Shown: piece after piece, positions 1 through 9,279 of the stretch
Layout: the number at the start of each line of letters is the position of its first letter
Position numbering within the stretch: position 1 is the stretch's first letter
Assembly (NCBI RefSeq): GCF_002251795.1
Contig: NZ_NOXU01000024.1
Coordinates: 62,001 to 126,000, forward strand
DNA length: 64,000 nucleotides
Direction: 5' to 3'
DNA from: Niveispirillum lacus
GTDB lineage: Bacteria; Pseudomonadota; Alphaproteobacteria; Azospirillales; Azospirillaceae
The notes under the pieces: generated by a model
What the model saw: the letters and a program-made list of their open reading frames with translations, nothing else
Told to the model about the DNA's origin: nothing
The model's database searches: none
Position numbers and translations under genes: made by a program

Positions 1-241
1 CGGGGCTGGATACTTCCAGCGTGTAAGCCGAGGTGATGGGGTCTTCCACGTCAAGGAGGGCGGAAACCGCATGGGAAATGTCGGCGCAATCATCCACAGT
101 CATAGCGCCGCCATCAGCACGGTCGGCCATGATCTGCAGCGTCGGGCGCAGCCCACCGGAAATCTGCAGGCGCACAATCTCATACCCCATGGCCTCGACC
201 GAGGGGGTGATAATGCCACCAATGCGTTCCAGCACGTCCAT
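1..241 (-). CDS. rimP: Ribosome maturation factor RimP, N-terminal part (cut by window edge)
   Basis: The reverse complement reads from an ATG at 241 and gives a protein beginning [20 protein letters not shown], followed by a segment with [12 protein letters not shown] and the motif [17 protein letters not shown]. This matches the N-terminal alpha/beta domain of RimP, which helps mature the 30S ribosomal subunit. About 80 residues are present and the C-terminal half lies outside the window. It stands downstream of a terminator, so it probably has its own promoter between 242 and 300. In many alphaproteobacteria rimP leads the nusA-infB operon, which would continue to the left of this window; that is inferred, not seen. 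Confidence 0.85.
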   Translation of the reverse strand, partial: MDVLERIGGIITPSVEAMGYEIVRLQISGGLRPTLQIMADRADGGAMTVDDCADISHAVSALLDVEDPITSAYTLEVSSP

Positions 242-301
242 TCGCGTTCAAACTCCACCCGCCACACCGGCCAGCGCCGGATAAGCAGAGCCCAGATAAA
301 C

Positions 302-329
302 AAAAAAGGCGGGCCAAAGGCCCACCCGC
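302..329 (-). terminator. Intrinsic terminator between the response-regulator gene and rimP
   Basis: Read on the minus strand there is a GC-rich hairpin (GCGGG/GGCC arm, TTT loop, GGCC/CGC arm) followed directly by six T (positions 307 to 302). It would end transcription of the glgX-response regulator unit and isolate rimP. Confidence 0.7.
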
Positions 330-484
330 AAAGCAGACCAGCCTGCCAGCGTTGCCTGCTGGCCGGTCCGTATGGGATAAAGATGAGCGCTATATAAACC
401 CGTTCGCTGCCCTTGGGAAGGGGAATCGCCAAACCGAGGCGCATCCCTGCCTCCCGCCCCCGCCCGGCAAGGGCCTCAACCACT

Positions 485-1495
485 TCAACCTGCAGGTTTT
501 TCGCCGGCCATATCCCGTTCGCTGACCTGTTGTTGTTCAGCCTTGGCCTGGGCGATCTGTGCCAGTCGTGTACGATAGGCGTTGACAGCGCCGCGGACCT
601 CGTTTTCTACGGCTGTCAAGTCGGCCCGGCGGGAAGTCAGGGCGGCAACGCCCATGGCAGCGACCCGAAGGGCTTGCGGACCATGCAAGGGCTGGTCGGG
701 CGTCGTTTTGAACTGGTCCACCGCCTTACGGATGATGGCAGCATAGGATTCTGCCTGTTTTCGAACGTCACTCTCCGGCTTTAGCCGCCGCATCATATCC
801 TCTAAGGCCAAACCGGCGCGAAGCAAATGATCCCCCGACATGCGATCAGCCCCTGCCATCAGACCGGGAAGGGCAAAATCAATCAGAAAGGCGACCTGGA
901 ACCCCGATCGTACGATTTTCTGTTGATTGATGGCATCCAGCGAATCCGCAATCGCATCGGCGGCGCGGTTGCGGTCGAACTGCCCCAAGGCCTTCATCCG
1001 CAAGGTATTCGGTACCTCAAACAGCGGAATCTGAATTCCCTCTCGGGGTTGGCGCCGTCGGTCTGGGCCAATGTAGTCGGCGGTTACTACGAAACTCTTG
1101 CGGGCTTCAATCAGGTTGGTCAGCCGGTCCTGCACCTGTTTTGTGCTGAACGGCTTGACCATCATGTCGTCAGCGCCGGTTGAGTTGAAACGCAGCAGCA
1201 GCGGCTGTGTCGGTTGCCAAGTCGTCACGATGACCCCGACAAAGGGGTTGTGCGGTGCCTGGGCATGGCGCAGTCCCTGAACAAATTTCAGGCCACCTGG
1301 ATCGGATGCATCCGCGTCAATAAACAGGAGGTCCGGTTGCACGGCGATCATCGCGGCAGACAGCTCACTGGTGTCCGGAAGGTCCAGGATCTTGTCGACC
1401 CCCATACGCGCCAGAATGCCGCGCAATAGCCGGCGGGTGTTGCTTTCGTGGTCAACAATGACCACCGCAAGCGAACGGAAATCATAATCAGGCAT
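485..1495 (-). CDS. CheY-like receiver-domain response regulator with uncharacterised C-terminal region
   Basis: The 336-residue protein starts with a receiver domain (about residues 8-130). Acidic residue Asp15, phospho-acceptor Asp60 (in LLFIDADASD), Thr91 and Lys114 (in MMVKPFS) are all in the expected places. After it comes the motif IGPDRRR, which I associate with alphaproteobacterial stand-alone receivers. The remaining 170 residues are mostly helical, have no DNA-binding or output domain I recognise, and end in a Gln/Glu-rich tail. The ATG at 1495 overlaps the 3' end of glgX by 8 bases, so the two are probably co-transcribed. No sensor kinase is adjacent. The phosphodonor and target are unknown. 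Confidence 0.85.
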   Translation of the reverse strand: MPDYDFRSLAVVIVDHESNTRRLLRGILARMGVDKILDLPDTSELSAAMIAVQPDLLFIDADASDPGGLKFVQGLRHAQAPHNPFVGVIVTTWQPTQPLLLRFNSTGADDMMVKPFSTKQVQDRLTNLIEARKSFVVTADYIGPDRRRQPREGIQIPLFEVPNTLRMKALGQFDRNRAADAIADSLDAINQQKIVRSGFQVAFLIDFALPGLMAGADRMSGDHLLRAGLALEDMMRRLKPESDVRKQAESYAAIIRKAVDQFKTTPDQPLHGPQALRVAAMGVAALTSRRADLTAVENEVRGAVNAYRTRLAQIAQAKAEQQQVSERDMAGEKPAG

Positions 1496-3695
1496 GGGCC
1501 GGCCCCCCCAGGCCGGATGACGTCGGATTGACCGCGCCATTGTTGGTATCGATCAATTCATACAGCCAGCATGTACGGCCCGGCAATGATACCGGCTTGC
1601 CGGTCACCGCAAGATGTTTGCCGGGCGTTGCCGTTGGCCGCCCCTCTTCGTCTCCAGTATCCAGCAGGCAGCGCCAGCTATCGCCGCTGGGCAGTGCCGG
1701 CAGGATGAACTCGGTTGCAGTCTCTCCGGCGTTGACGATCAGCAACAATATCCCGTCAAGCGCCGGCGTGCCATCAGCCGCCAAGTGCGGTCCCGCGCGG
1801 CCGTTCAAGAGCAAGCCCAGGCACCGGGCCTGACCATCACGCCACTGCTCGGCGGCCTTTTCAACCCCTTGTGGATTGATCCAGGTAATGTCTTTCACAC
1901 CGTCCGCTGAAACTTCCCGCCCATGCAGAAACCGTCCCCGGCGCAAAACAGGGTGGGCGCGGCGCAGGCCGGTCAGGCGTGCCACAAACCGGGTCATTGC
2001 CTTACCTTCTTCGCCCAAACCAGGCCAGTCTAGCCAACTGACCTCGTTGTCCTGGCAGTAGGCGTTATTGTTCCCCTGCTGGGTACGCAGCATTTCATCG
2101 CCCGCTGTCAGCATTGGCGTGCCCTGTGACAACAGTACGGTGGCCAGCATGTTCCGCGCCTGGCGGCGGCGTATGGCCTTGATCTCCGGGTCGTCGGTCG
2201 GCCCCTCGACCCCGTGATTGTTGGAGAAGTTAGCGTCGTGGCCGTCGCGGTTCCCCTCCTGGTTGGCCTCATTATGCTTGGTATTGAAGGCGGTCAGGTC
2301 CGCGAGAGTGAAACCATCATGGCTGGTGACGAAATTGACACTCGACCAGGGACGACGGCGGGCATTGTCGAAGATGTCCGCCGAACCGGTGAGGCGCGCC
2401 GCCAGTTCCGGGAGCATGCCCTCGTCCCCTCGCCAGAAGCGGCGGACCGTATCGCGATACCTGTCGTTCCACTCACTCCAGCCTGATGGGAACTGGCCCA
2501 CGCGATAACCACCGGGGCCGATATCCCATGGTTCCGCTATTAACTTCACCCCGGCCAGGACCGGGTCCTGGCGCACAGCATCCAGGAAACCCGCCCCACT
2601 ATCATACCCATGAGACTCGCGCGCCAGCGTTGTTGCCAGATCGAAACGAAACCCATCGACATGCATATCGACGATCCAGTGTCGCAGGCTGTCCATGACC
2701 ATCTGCAACACACGCGGATGAGCCAAATTAAGGGTATTTCCGGTACCGGTATGATCTTGGTAGAAGCGTTTGTCGTGCGGTTGCAGTTGGTAATAGCTGG
2801 CATTGTCGATGCCGCGGAAGGACAGGGTCGGACCCAGATGGTTGCCCTCGCCGGTGTGGTTGTAAACCACATCCAGGATCACTTCGATCCCGGCATCATG
2901 CAGGCGAGCGACCATGTTCTTGAACTCTCGGGTCGATCGTCCAGTCATGTAGCGGGGTTCAGGGGCAAAGAAACAGATACTGGCATATCCCCAGTAATTA
3001 TGCAGGGACCGCTCCACCAGATGCCGGTCATCGGTGAAGCCATGCACAGGCAGTAATTCGATCGCGGTAACGCCCAGCGCCTTCAGATGGTTGATCATGG
3101 GCTGGCTGGCCAGGCCGGTGAATGTACCGCGCAGGGCCGGTGCAATGTCGGGATGGCGCAGCGTTTGACCACGCACATGCGCCTCATAGATGATGGTGTC
3201 AGTCCAGGGCACGCGCGGACGGCGTTCCAAGCCCCAGGTGAAGGCTGGATCGATTACCCGGCATTTCGGCATGCCGCGGGCATTGTCACGCCGATCCATA
3301 GAGAGGTCTTCACGCGCTGCCCCCATCCGGTAACCGAAATGCGCGTCCGACCACCGCAAGGGACCTTCCAGTGCCTTCGCATAAGGGTCCAGCAGCAACT
3401 TGTTTGCGTTGAAACGGTGCCCGCGCGATGGATCATAGGGCCCATGCACACGATAACCGTATAATAGGCCAGGCCGGGCCTCTGGCAGATAGGCGTGCCA
3501 GACATCGTCGGTACATTCCGGCAGCGCGATGCGTTCGATCTCTCGGCTGCCATCGCTGTCGAACAGGCACAACTCAACCTTCTCCGCATGGGCGGAAAAC
3601 AGCGCAAAATTGACGCCCAGGCCATCCCAGGTCGCCCCCAGCGGATCGGGGCGGCCGGGCCAGACGACGGTACGCGCGGCGCCGGTGGATCGCAT
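1488..3695 (-). CDS. glgX: Glycogen debranching enzyme GlgX (GH13 isoamylase type)
   Basis: 735 residues, the usual GlgX length. The N-terminal CBM48-like domain (about 10-105, with LGATWDGLGVNFALFS) is followed by a GH13 barrel with the catalytic triad visible: nucleophile Asp352 in DGFRFDLA, acid/base Glu388 in IAEPWDIGPGGY and Asp460 in VTSHDGF; VVYNHTGEGN also matches region I. GlgX cleaves alpha-1,6 branches of phosphorylase-limit glycogen in the cytoplasm. No other glycogen gene (glgA, glgB, glgC, glgP) lies in the window, so it is an outlying member of the pathway here. It overlaps the downstream response-regulator gene by 8 bases. Confidence 0.95.
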   Translation of the reverse strand: MRSTGAARTVVWPGRPDPLGATWDGLGVNFALFSAHAEKVELCLFDSDGSREIERIALPECTDDVWHAYLPEARPGLLYGYRVHGPYDPSRGHRFNANKLLLDPYAKALEGPLRWSDAHFGYRMGAAREDLSMDRRDNARGMPKCRVIDPAFTWGLERRPRVPWTDTIIYEAHVRGQTLRHPDIAPALRGTFTGLASQPMINHLKALGVTAIELLPVHGFTDDRHLVERSLHNYWGYASICFFAPEPRYMTGRSTREFKNMVARLHDAGIEVILDVVYNHTGEGNHLGPTLSFRGIDNASYYQLQPHDKRFYQDHTGTGNTLNLAHPRVLQMVMDSLRHWIVDMHVDGFRFDLATTLARESHGYDSGAGFLDAVRQDPVLAGVKLIAEPWDIGPGGYRVGQFPSGWSEWNDRYRDTVRRFWRGDEGMLPELAARLTGSADIFDNARRRPWSSVNFVTSHDGFTLADLTAFNTKHNEANQEGNRDGHDANFSNNHGVEGPTDDPEIKAIRRRQARNMLATVLLSQGTPMLTAGDEMLRTQQGNNNAYCQDNEVSWLDWPGLGEEGKAMTRFVARLTGLRRAHPVLRRGRFLHGREVSADGVKDITWINPQGVEKAAEQWRDGQARCLGLLLNGRAGPHLAADGTPALDGILLLIVNAGETATEFILPALPSGDSWRCLLDTGDEEGRPTATPGKHLAVTGKPVSLPGRTCWLYELIDTNNGAVNPTSSGLGGPAHA

Positions 3696-3792
3696 GGGGA
3701 TGAGTTACCTTCTGTGCCAGATCAACGGCCTACAGCATGCCAAATCTTAACGGCCCGCGCCAAGGTCTTGCGCACCCGCGAAAAGCAATCGC

Positions 3793-4695
3793 TTAACGAA
3801 TTGTTTCCCCGTCATCCTTCGTCACCATTGCTGTCTGCCGATGCAGCACGGTTTCGCGATGGATGATGTAGAGACCGGATGCCGCGACGATGGCACAACC
3901 GGCCCATAGAGCGGTGTCAGGCACTTCCGCGAAGAAGATATAGCCGAATCCGGCAGCCCAGATCATCGCCACATATTCGAAGGGTGCCAGCAGCGACGGA
4001 GCAGCCAGACGAAAGGCCTGGGTGAACACGATCTGCGCCACGCCGCCAATGATGCCGATCAACGCCAGCAGCATCAAGCCCATGGCATCAGGTGTACGCC
4101 AGCCGGGGATCATGCAGACCCCGCTGACCACACCCATGGTGGTCACGAAATAGAAGGTGATAGCGCCATTGCTCTCTGTCCGGCTCAAGGCCCGCACGAA
4201 CAGCATGGACAGCGCGTAGAAAAAGGCGGCCCCCAGCGGAATGAGGGCGACCACACTGAACATGCCCTGCCCCGGCCGCAGCATGACCATGACACCACCA
4301 AACCCAACCAGCACCGCCAACCACCGCCGCCATCCGACCTTCTCCTTCAGTACCGGCACCGACAGCGCGGTCATGAACAACGGAGCAGCGAATCCGATGG
4401 CGTAGACATCCGCCAATGGCATCACGGAGAAGGCGTAGAAGAAGCCATAGGCTGCCGCCACGCCCATCAGTGAACGAGCGGCATGGGCTGTCACGCTCTT
4501 CGTGCGCAGCGACATAAGACCGCCTGTGTGGGCAATAAGCAAACCGATAGGAAGCAAAGAAAACACGGCACGGAAGAACATGATCTGCCAAGTGCCATAG
4601 GTCTGGCCCACCTGCTTGATCAACGCATCCATGATGCCAAACAGAAGGGTCGCCAGAACAAAGAAGCCGATGCCCGCCTGGGTGCGCCCGCCCAT
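3793..4695 (-). CDS. EamA/DMT-family membrane transporter (copy 1 of a tandem pair)
   Basis: 300 residues with about ten hydrophobic segments arranged as two EamA halves, typical of drug/metabolite transporters of the inner membrane. The reading frame stays open upstream, but the ATG at 4695 (MGGRTQAGIGFFVLATLLFG) gives the normal family length and leaves 5 bases after the stop of the preceding copy. It shares with that copy VGWRRW, an MLRPG motif after helix four, and a C-terminal LYI..RETVL.RQ signature. The substrate cannot be read from sequence; family members export amino acids, metabolites or drugs. Confidence 0.85.
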   Translation of the reverse strand: MGGRTQAGIGFFVLATLLFGIMDALIKQVGQTYGTWQIMFFRAVFSLLPIGLLIAHTGGLMSLRTKSVTAHAARSLMGVAAAYGFFYAFSVMPLADVYAIGFAAPLFMTALSVPVLKEKVGWRRWLAVLVGFGGVMVMLRPGQGMFSVVALIPLGAAFFYALSMLFVRALSRTESNGAITFYFVTTMGVVSGVCMIPGWRTPDAMGLMLLALIGIIGGVAQIVFTQAFRLAAPSLLAPFEYVAMIWAAGFGYIFFAEVPDTALWAGCAIVAASGLYIIHRETVLHRQTAMVTKDDGETIR

Positions 4696-4700
4696 CGCCC

Positions 4701-5627
4701 TTACTCCGCCGGCGCACGCGATGTGACCTGCCGGCCCAGCACCGTCTCGCGATAAAGAATGTAGAGACCACTGGACACCACGATGGCCAACCCGATGAAC
4801 AGCGTCCGGTCGGGGACATCGCCAAAGAGAAAGTAGCCGAACATCACGCCCCAGATGATCTGGGTATATTGGAACGGTGCGGCGACCGCCGCTGGCACTT
4901 TGCGGAACGCCGTCAGCAAACAGACGAAGGCCACCCCGCACAAGGTGCCGCCCAGGGCCGATAGTCCCAGATGGTGCAGCGTTGGCGTGCGGCCCAACCA
5001 GGGTAACATGGCGCCGAACACTGTTCCGCTGGCCAGTGTGGCGTAAAAGGCGAAGGAGACGCTGGTTTCTGTATTGCGCGCCAGCCGTGTCACCAGCATG
5101 CCGATCGAGTAGAACAGCGCCCCGGCCAGCACCGCCAGTGACCCCAGATTGATCAGTCCACTGCCTGGCCGTAACATGATCAGCACGCCCACGAACCCCA
5201 CCGCGATGGCCGACCAGCGACGCCAGCCCACCGGTTCCTTCAGGATCGGGACGGCGAGGGCCGTAATGAACAAAGGAGCGGTAAAGGCCAGCGCATAGGC
5301 ATCGGCGATCGGCATGCGTGAATAGGCCCAGAAGGCAAAAAAGCTGCTAAACAGGCCGCAGGTGGCGCGGATCACATGATAAAGCGGCCGGCGGGTGCGC
5401 AAATTATTGTACAGCCCGCCAGACAGCGCCGCATAGGCCAGGATCGGGCCCAGCGCAAACAGGCTGTTCAGCGCAATGACCTGGGGCACCGCATAATGCT
5501 GGGTCAACAGTTTGATGGTGACGTCCATCCCGCTGTACAGCGCAAAGGCCACAAAGGCGAGCGCAATGCCCAGCGGGAAATTCTCTTCCCCCTGCCGGGT
5601 TTGGGGGCGGGCAGCAACGGTGGACAT
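4701..5627 (-). CDS. EamA/DMT-family membrane transporter (copy 2 of a tandem pair)
   Basis: 308 residues, two EamA domains with about ten transmembrane helices after a short polar N-terminus (MSTVAARPQTRQGEENF). The motif VPILKEPVGWRRW and the end LYILYRETVLGRQV closely parallel the next gene, which starts 5 bases after this stop. The pair therefore looks like a tandem duplication transcribed as one unit. Whether they act singly or as a pair is not known. The promoter should lie in 5628-5817. Confidence 0.87.
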   Translation of the reverse strand: MSTVAARPQTRQGEENFPLGIALAFVAFALYSGMDVTIKLLTQHYAVPQVIALNSLFALGPILAYAALSGGLYNNLRTRRPLYHVIRATCGLFSSFFAFWAYSRMPIADAYALAFTAPLFITALAVPILKEPVGWRRWSAIAVGFVGVLIMLRPGSGLINLGSLAVLAGALFYSIGMLVTRLARNTETSVSFAFYATLASGTVFGAMLPWLGRTPTLHHLGLSALGGTLCGVAFVCLLTAFRKVPAAVAAPFQYTQIIWGVMFGYFLFGDVPDRTLFIGLAIVVSSGLYILYRETVLGRQVTSRAPAE

Positions 5628-5817
5628 CGGTGGCTATCAGGTTCGCGAAAAGCGGAGGGTAGGGCAGGATGGTAAGGGTCCGCCCGGCCCAGGGATAGCC
5701 CCGTCCCACGCATGTCGCCCCTGCTACCCCCCGTTCAGATTGAAGCATCCAGATTTTTAGCGAGGCAAACAGGGCCTGACATCAACATCAGCCGTATGGA
5801 ATGGCTGGCATGATCCA

Positions 5818-7197
5818 TTACAGATCATCAAGGTCCGGCAGTTGCAAATCTCTGGCCCCGGCACTGCGGACATCTGTGGTGTTGGCGCCATCGAGCACCA
5901 GGTCAGTACAAATTGCCCCGGTCAGATCGGCGCCAATCAGGTCGGCCCCGCCCAGGTCAGCGCGGGTCAGGGTGGCACCGGTGAAAACCGCCTGAATTGC
6001 CTTGGCCTTACGCAGGTGGGCGCTGCCCAGATCGGCCCGGTCAAAACGCGCGCGGCAAAGGTTGGCAGGCCAAAGACGGGTGGCATTGCTCTGTATTTGC
6101 ACTGGCCCTAGATCGGCGCGCACCAAGATAGCGCCCGAACAGGTGGCGCGCTCCAGGCTGGCGCCACGCAAGTCGGCCGCTGTGAGATCAACCCCACGCA
6201 GATCAGCCAGTGACAGGTCGGCCATGGCCAAGGTGGCACCCGACAGGTCGGCGCCCCGCAGCATGGTCCGATGCATGAGGGCCGCTGAAAGCGTCTGCCC
6301 CGACAGGTCACGCCCCGACAGGTCCACGCCAGAGAGGTCGGCACGGATACCGTCTCGTCCCTGGCTATCCACCCAGATCCGGTGATCCGCCAGGATCTGG
6401 TCCAGCGAACGGCCATCGGCACACAGTTCACGCGAAAGGATCGCGCCATTCAGGTCAGCGGAACGGTGGGTGAAATCATCCATGATCACGCCGATCAGGT
6501 CAGCGCCGAGGAACTGCGTCGCGTTCAGTTCTGCCCCTGTGAGGTTGGCGCCTGACAGACGTGCGCCGGACAGGTTGGCTTCCCGCAGATCAGCACCGGT
6601 CAGATCGCAGCCCGTCAGGTTGGAATTGGACAGATTGGCCCGCACGAATTTGGTGCCGCGCAGGATGGCGTCCGTCAGGTCAGTTTGCATGACAAACGCG
6701 TTTGATATCTTGGCCCGTGACAGGTCGGCGGCGCGGATGGTCGCGACCGACATTTCAGTGCTCACCGACACGGTCTCGAACTCGTGCGCGGCGATGTCGC
6801 CATTCTTGCGCACATGCATGATGGAGCCATCGCGCAGGTCACTGTCGGACAGGATCGCCTCAGTCAGGACGGCCCCGCGCAGACAGGCGCCACGCAGGTC
6901 GGCCTTGCGCAAATCCGCCCCTTCCATATGCGCCAGGCGAAGGTCAGCCGCAAAAAGGTTGGCCCCAGCCAGATTGGCGCCTTCCAGCCGCGTGCCGAAC
7001 AGCTTTGCCCCCGACAGGTCGGCGTCGGACAGGTCGAAACCCGTCAGGTCCATATGCGACAGGTCACGCAGCTTGAGATTGGCGCGTGCCCCCCCGGCCT
7101 GTCCGCGAACAAAGGCCTGATGCCGGTTATGAATAGTCTGCAGCTCCGCGATGGTGATCCGCGACCGGTCCGGCCCCCGCCCGATCTCGCCATTCAT
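5818..7197 (-). CDS. Pentapeptide-repeat protein
   Basis: 459 residues built almost entirely of A(D/N)LXX pentapeptides, which stack as a right-handed four-sided beta-helix. After about 45 non-repeat residues, a first block runs to about residue 125. A break holds HVRKNGDIAAHEFETVSV, a second block follows to about 255, then a short insert around LDQILADHRIWVDSQGRDG, and a third block runs to about 440, ending in an acidic tail. There is no signal peptide or membrane segment, so it is probably cytoplasmic. Such proteins include DNA mimics and scaffolds, but the function here cannot be assigned. The gene stands alone and is divergent from ffh. Confidence 0.85.
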   Translation of the reverse strand: MNGEIGRGPDRSRITIAELQTIHNRHQAFVRGQAGGARANLKLRDLSHMDLTGFDLSDADLSGAKLFGTRLEGANLAGANLFAADLRLAHMEGADLRKADLRGACLRGAVLTEAILSDSDLRDGSIMHVRKNGDIAAHEFETVSVSTEMSVATIRAADLSRAKISNAFVMQTDLTDAILRGTKFVRANLSNSNLTGCDLTGADLREANLSGARLSGANLTGAELNATQFLGADLIGVIMDDFTHRSADLNGAILSRELCADGRSLDQILADHRIWVDSQGRDGIRADLSGVDLSGRDLSGQTLSAALMHRTMLRGADLSGATLAMADLSLADLRGVDLTAADLRGASLERATCSGAILVRADLGPVQIQSNATRLWPANLCRARFDRADLGSAHLRKAKAIQAVFTGATLTRADLGGADLIGADLTGAICTDLVLDGANTTDVRSAGARDLQLPDLDDL

Positions 7198-7573
7198 GCT
7201 GTCAATCCTTAACTCAGCTTCTTAATCGACATGATCTGAAAATTTCAACGAAGAGCCTAGCATTAGGAAGGCTAAAGTGAACATTCCGTTTCGCCCGAAG
7301 GGAAACGGATTATCGTATCAACCGCTACCTGGGGGAACGACCGACGTTCAATCTGCCCTGCGTATGCGGCCACAGGGACCCCGCCCCCCGACCGCACGCA
7401 TTGACTCTCCCTTCGCCCGACTGTATGACCTTCGCCACCCTGCATTGGGTATGAATTCGGCACCGAGGTGCCCCGCCGGTCCGCGAGTGTCGCGCACTGG
7501 CGCTTTTGCGTTTGGGCGTACCCCTCGGCAAGGGCGAAAACGGGGTGCCCGGTGTCGGGATGGAAGGCAACGG
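7198..7573. other. Intergenic region between divergent pentapeptide gene and ffh
   Basis: 376 bases without a convincing gene. The ffh frame is open upstream of 7574, but the translation there is Pro/Arg-rich and unlike Ffh. The left part is AT-richer and should carry the promoter of the pentapeptide gene. The right part carries a good sigma-70-like promoter for ffh (see 7401-7429). I looked for an SRP (4.5S) RNA here and saw no conserved GGAAGG-type tetraloop domain. Confidence 0.5.
7401..7429 (+). promoter_or_regulatory. Probable sigma-70-type promoter for ffh
   Basis: TTGACT at 7401-7406 and TATGAC at 7424-7429 are separated by exactly 17 bases. This would give a leader of about 135 bases before the ffh ATG at 7574. 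Confidence 0.5.
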
Positions 7574-8932
7574 ATGTTCGACGGACTGACGGGACGGCTT
7601 GGCGATATTTTCGACCGCCTGCGCAAGCGCGGGGCGTTGTCGGAGGATGACGTCAACGCGGCACTGCGCGAAGTGCGTATTGCCCTGCTGGAAGCCGACG
7701 TTGCCCTGCCCGCCGTCAAGGCCTTCGTCACCGGAGTGAAGGAAAAGGCCGTCGGGACAGAGGTTCTGCGCGGCATCAATCCTGGCCAGATGGTCATCAA
7801 GATCGTCCATGACCATCTGGTGGAACTGCTGGGGTCGCAGGTCGAGGATCTGAACCTGGAGGCCGTGCCGCCGGTTCCCATCCTGATGCTGGGCCTGCAG
7901 GGCTCGGGTAAGACAACCACGTCTGCCAAGATCGCTGTCCGCCTGAAGAACCGCGACAAGAAGAAGGTGCTGCTGGCCTCGCTGGACACTCGCCGGCCGG
8001 CCGCGCAGGAACAGTTGCGCATTCTGGGCCAACAAACAGGTGTGGCCAGCCTGCCCATCATCGCCGGTCAGCAGCCGGTGGAGATTGCCCGGCGCGCCAT
8101 GGAAGTGGGCCGCCTGGAAGGCTTTGACGTTGTCATCCTGGATACCGCCGGCCGCCTGGCAATTGATGAGGAATTGATGGCCGAAGTCGTGGCCATCCGC
8201 GACGCCACAAAGCCGGTGGAAAGCCTGCTGGTCGTGGACGCCATGACTGGCCAGGACGCCGTCACCGTCGCCACCAATTTTAATGAAAAGGTCGGCATTA
8301 CCGGCATCGTTATGACGCGTATCGATGGCGATGCGCGCGGCGGTGCCGCCCTGTCCATGCGCCATGTGACGGGCAAGCCCATCAAGCTGATGGGTATGGG
8401 GGAGAAGACCGACGCGCTGGAGCCGTTCCACCCCGACCGTATCGCCGGCCGCATCCTGGGCATGGGCGATGTGGTCAGCCTGGTGGAGAAGGCTGCCGAG
8501 AGCATTGACAAGGAAGAAGCCGAAAAGCTAGCCAAGAAGCTGGAGAAGGGCGGCTTCGACCTGGAGGATATGCTTTCCCAGATGCGGCAGATCCGCAAAC
8601 TGGGCGGCATGGGCGGGATGATGAACCTGCTGCCCGGTATGGGCAAGATCAAGGAACAGCTCAAAAACGCCAACATCGACGAGAAGATCCTGGATCGCCA
8701 GGAAGCCATCATCCTGTCGATGACCAAGAAAGAGCGTAAGAAGCCCGACATCCTGAACGCATCCCGCCGCCGCCGCATTGCGATGGGCGCCGGGGTGACC
8801 GTGGCCGACGTGAACCGCCTGATCAAACAATATCAGGACATGTCGGAAATGATGAAAAAAATGAAGAAGATGGGCCAGAAGGGTCTGCTGCGGCAGGGTC
8901 TGGGCGCATTGATGCCCAAGGGCCTTCGCTGA
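7574..8932 (+). CDS. ffh: Signal recognition particle protein Ffh (SRP54 GTPase)
   Basis: 452 residues, the normal length. The N domain begins MFDGLTGRLGDIFDRLRKRG. The G domain has the P-loop GLQGSGKTT, DTRRPAAQEQLR, DTAGRL and TRIDGDARGGAALS. The Met-rich M domain follows, with GMGGMMNLLPGMGK and SRRRRIAMGAG for SRP RNA binding. With 4.5S RNA it recognises signal sequences of nascent inner-membrane proteins and delivers them to FtsY. The ATG at 7574 is preceded by GGAAG at a good distance and gives the conserved N-terminus; in-frame upstream sequence is not Ffh-like. The stop overlaps the next start by one base. Confidence 0.97.
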   Translation: MFDGLTGRLGDIFDRLRKRGALSEDDVNAALREVRIALLEADVALPAVKAFVTGVKEKAVGTEVLRGINPGQMVIKIVHDHLVELLGSQVEDLNLEAVPPVPILMLGLQGSGKTTTSAKIAVRLKNRDKKKVLLASLDTRRPAAQEQLRILGQQTGVASLPIIAGQQPVEIARRAMEVGRLEGFDVVILDTAGRLAIDEELMAEVVAIRDATKPVESLLVVDAMTGQDAVTVATNFNEKVGITGIVMTRIDGDARGGAALSMRHVTGKPIKLMGMGEKTDALEPFHPDRIAGRILGMGDVVSLVEKAAESIDKEEAEKLAKKLEKGGFDLEDMLSQMRQIRKLGGMGGMMNLLPGMGKIKEQLKNANIDEKILDRQEAIILSMTKKERKKPDILNASRRRRIAMGAGVTVADVNRLIKQYQDMSEMMKKMKKMGQKGLLRQGLGALMPKGLR

Positions 8933-9279
8933 TGTCACTCACTGCCGAAGCCCTGATGCAGCGTCTATCGCTGGACAGCCTGTGGTTCGACGCCACGCTG
9001 GCGGCCCTCCTGCATGGGGTGAACAGTACCCTATTTGCCGCCGTTCATCGGGACGGCCCGGCGCTGCGCCGTCTGGCCGGGTTGGTCGGCTTTGTCGCCT
9101 TGACAGTGGCGCTGTCTGCGCTGGTCGGGCGCGGCTGGGCGTTGGGATTTCTGGCCGTTTCCATCGCCTTTGTCTTTTATTTCCATGCCGTATGGCTGCC
9201 CAATCATGGGGTCAATGGCTGGACCGGGGAGCCACGGGACCGGTTCCTGTCTCTGACCCGACGGAAGAACCGGGCATGA
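8932..9279 (+). CDS. Small membrane protein of unknown function
   Basis: 115 residues with two or three hydrophobic stretches (about residues 20-35, 48-66 and 69-88) and a charged C-terminus ending RRKNRA. Its ATG overlaps the ffh TGA by one base, and its own stop overlaps the start of the acetyltransferase gene in an ATGA, so translational coupling is likely. I do not recognise the family. The position directly behind ffh suggests only co-expression, not a proven role in membrane targeting. Confidence 0.75.
   Translation: MSLTAEALMQRLSLDSLWFDATLAALLHGVNSTLFAAVHRDGPALRRLAGLVGFVALTVALSALVGRGWALGFLAVSIAFVFYFHAVWLPNHGVNGWTGEPRDRFLSLTRRKNRA

Noticed and set aside
100-483. 127-residue minus-strand frame between rimP and the response regulator
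   Set aside because: It overlaps the true rimP in another frame and crosses the terminator; the translation is Trp/Arg-rich, typical of a shadow frame.
7198-7573. SRP (4.5S) RNA next to ffh
   Set aside because: The conserved GGAAGG/AGCAG domain is not present on either strand.
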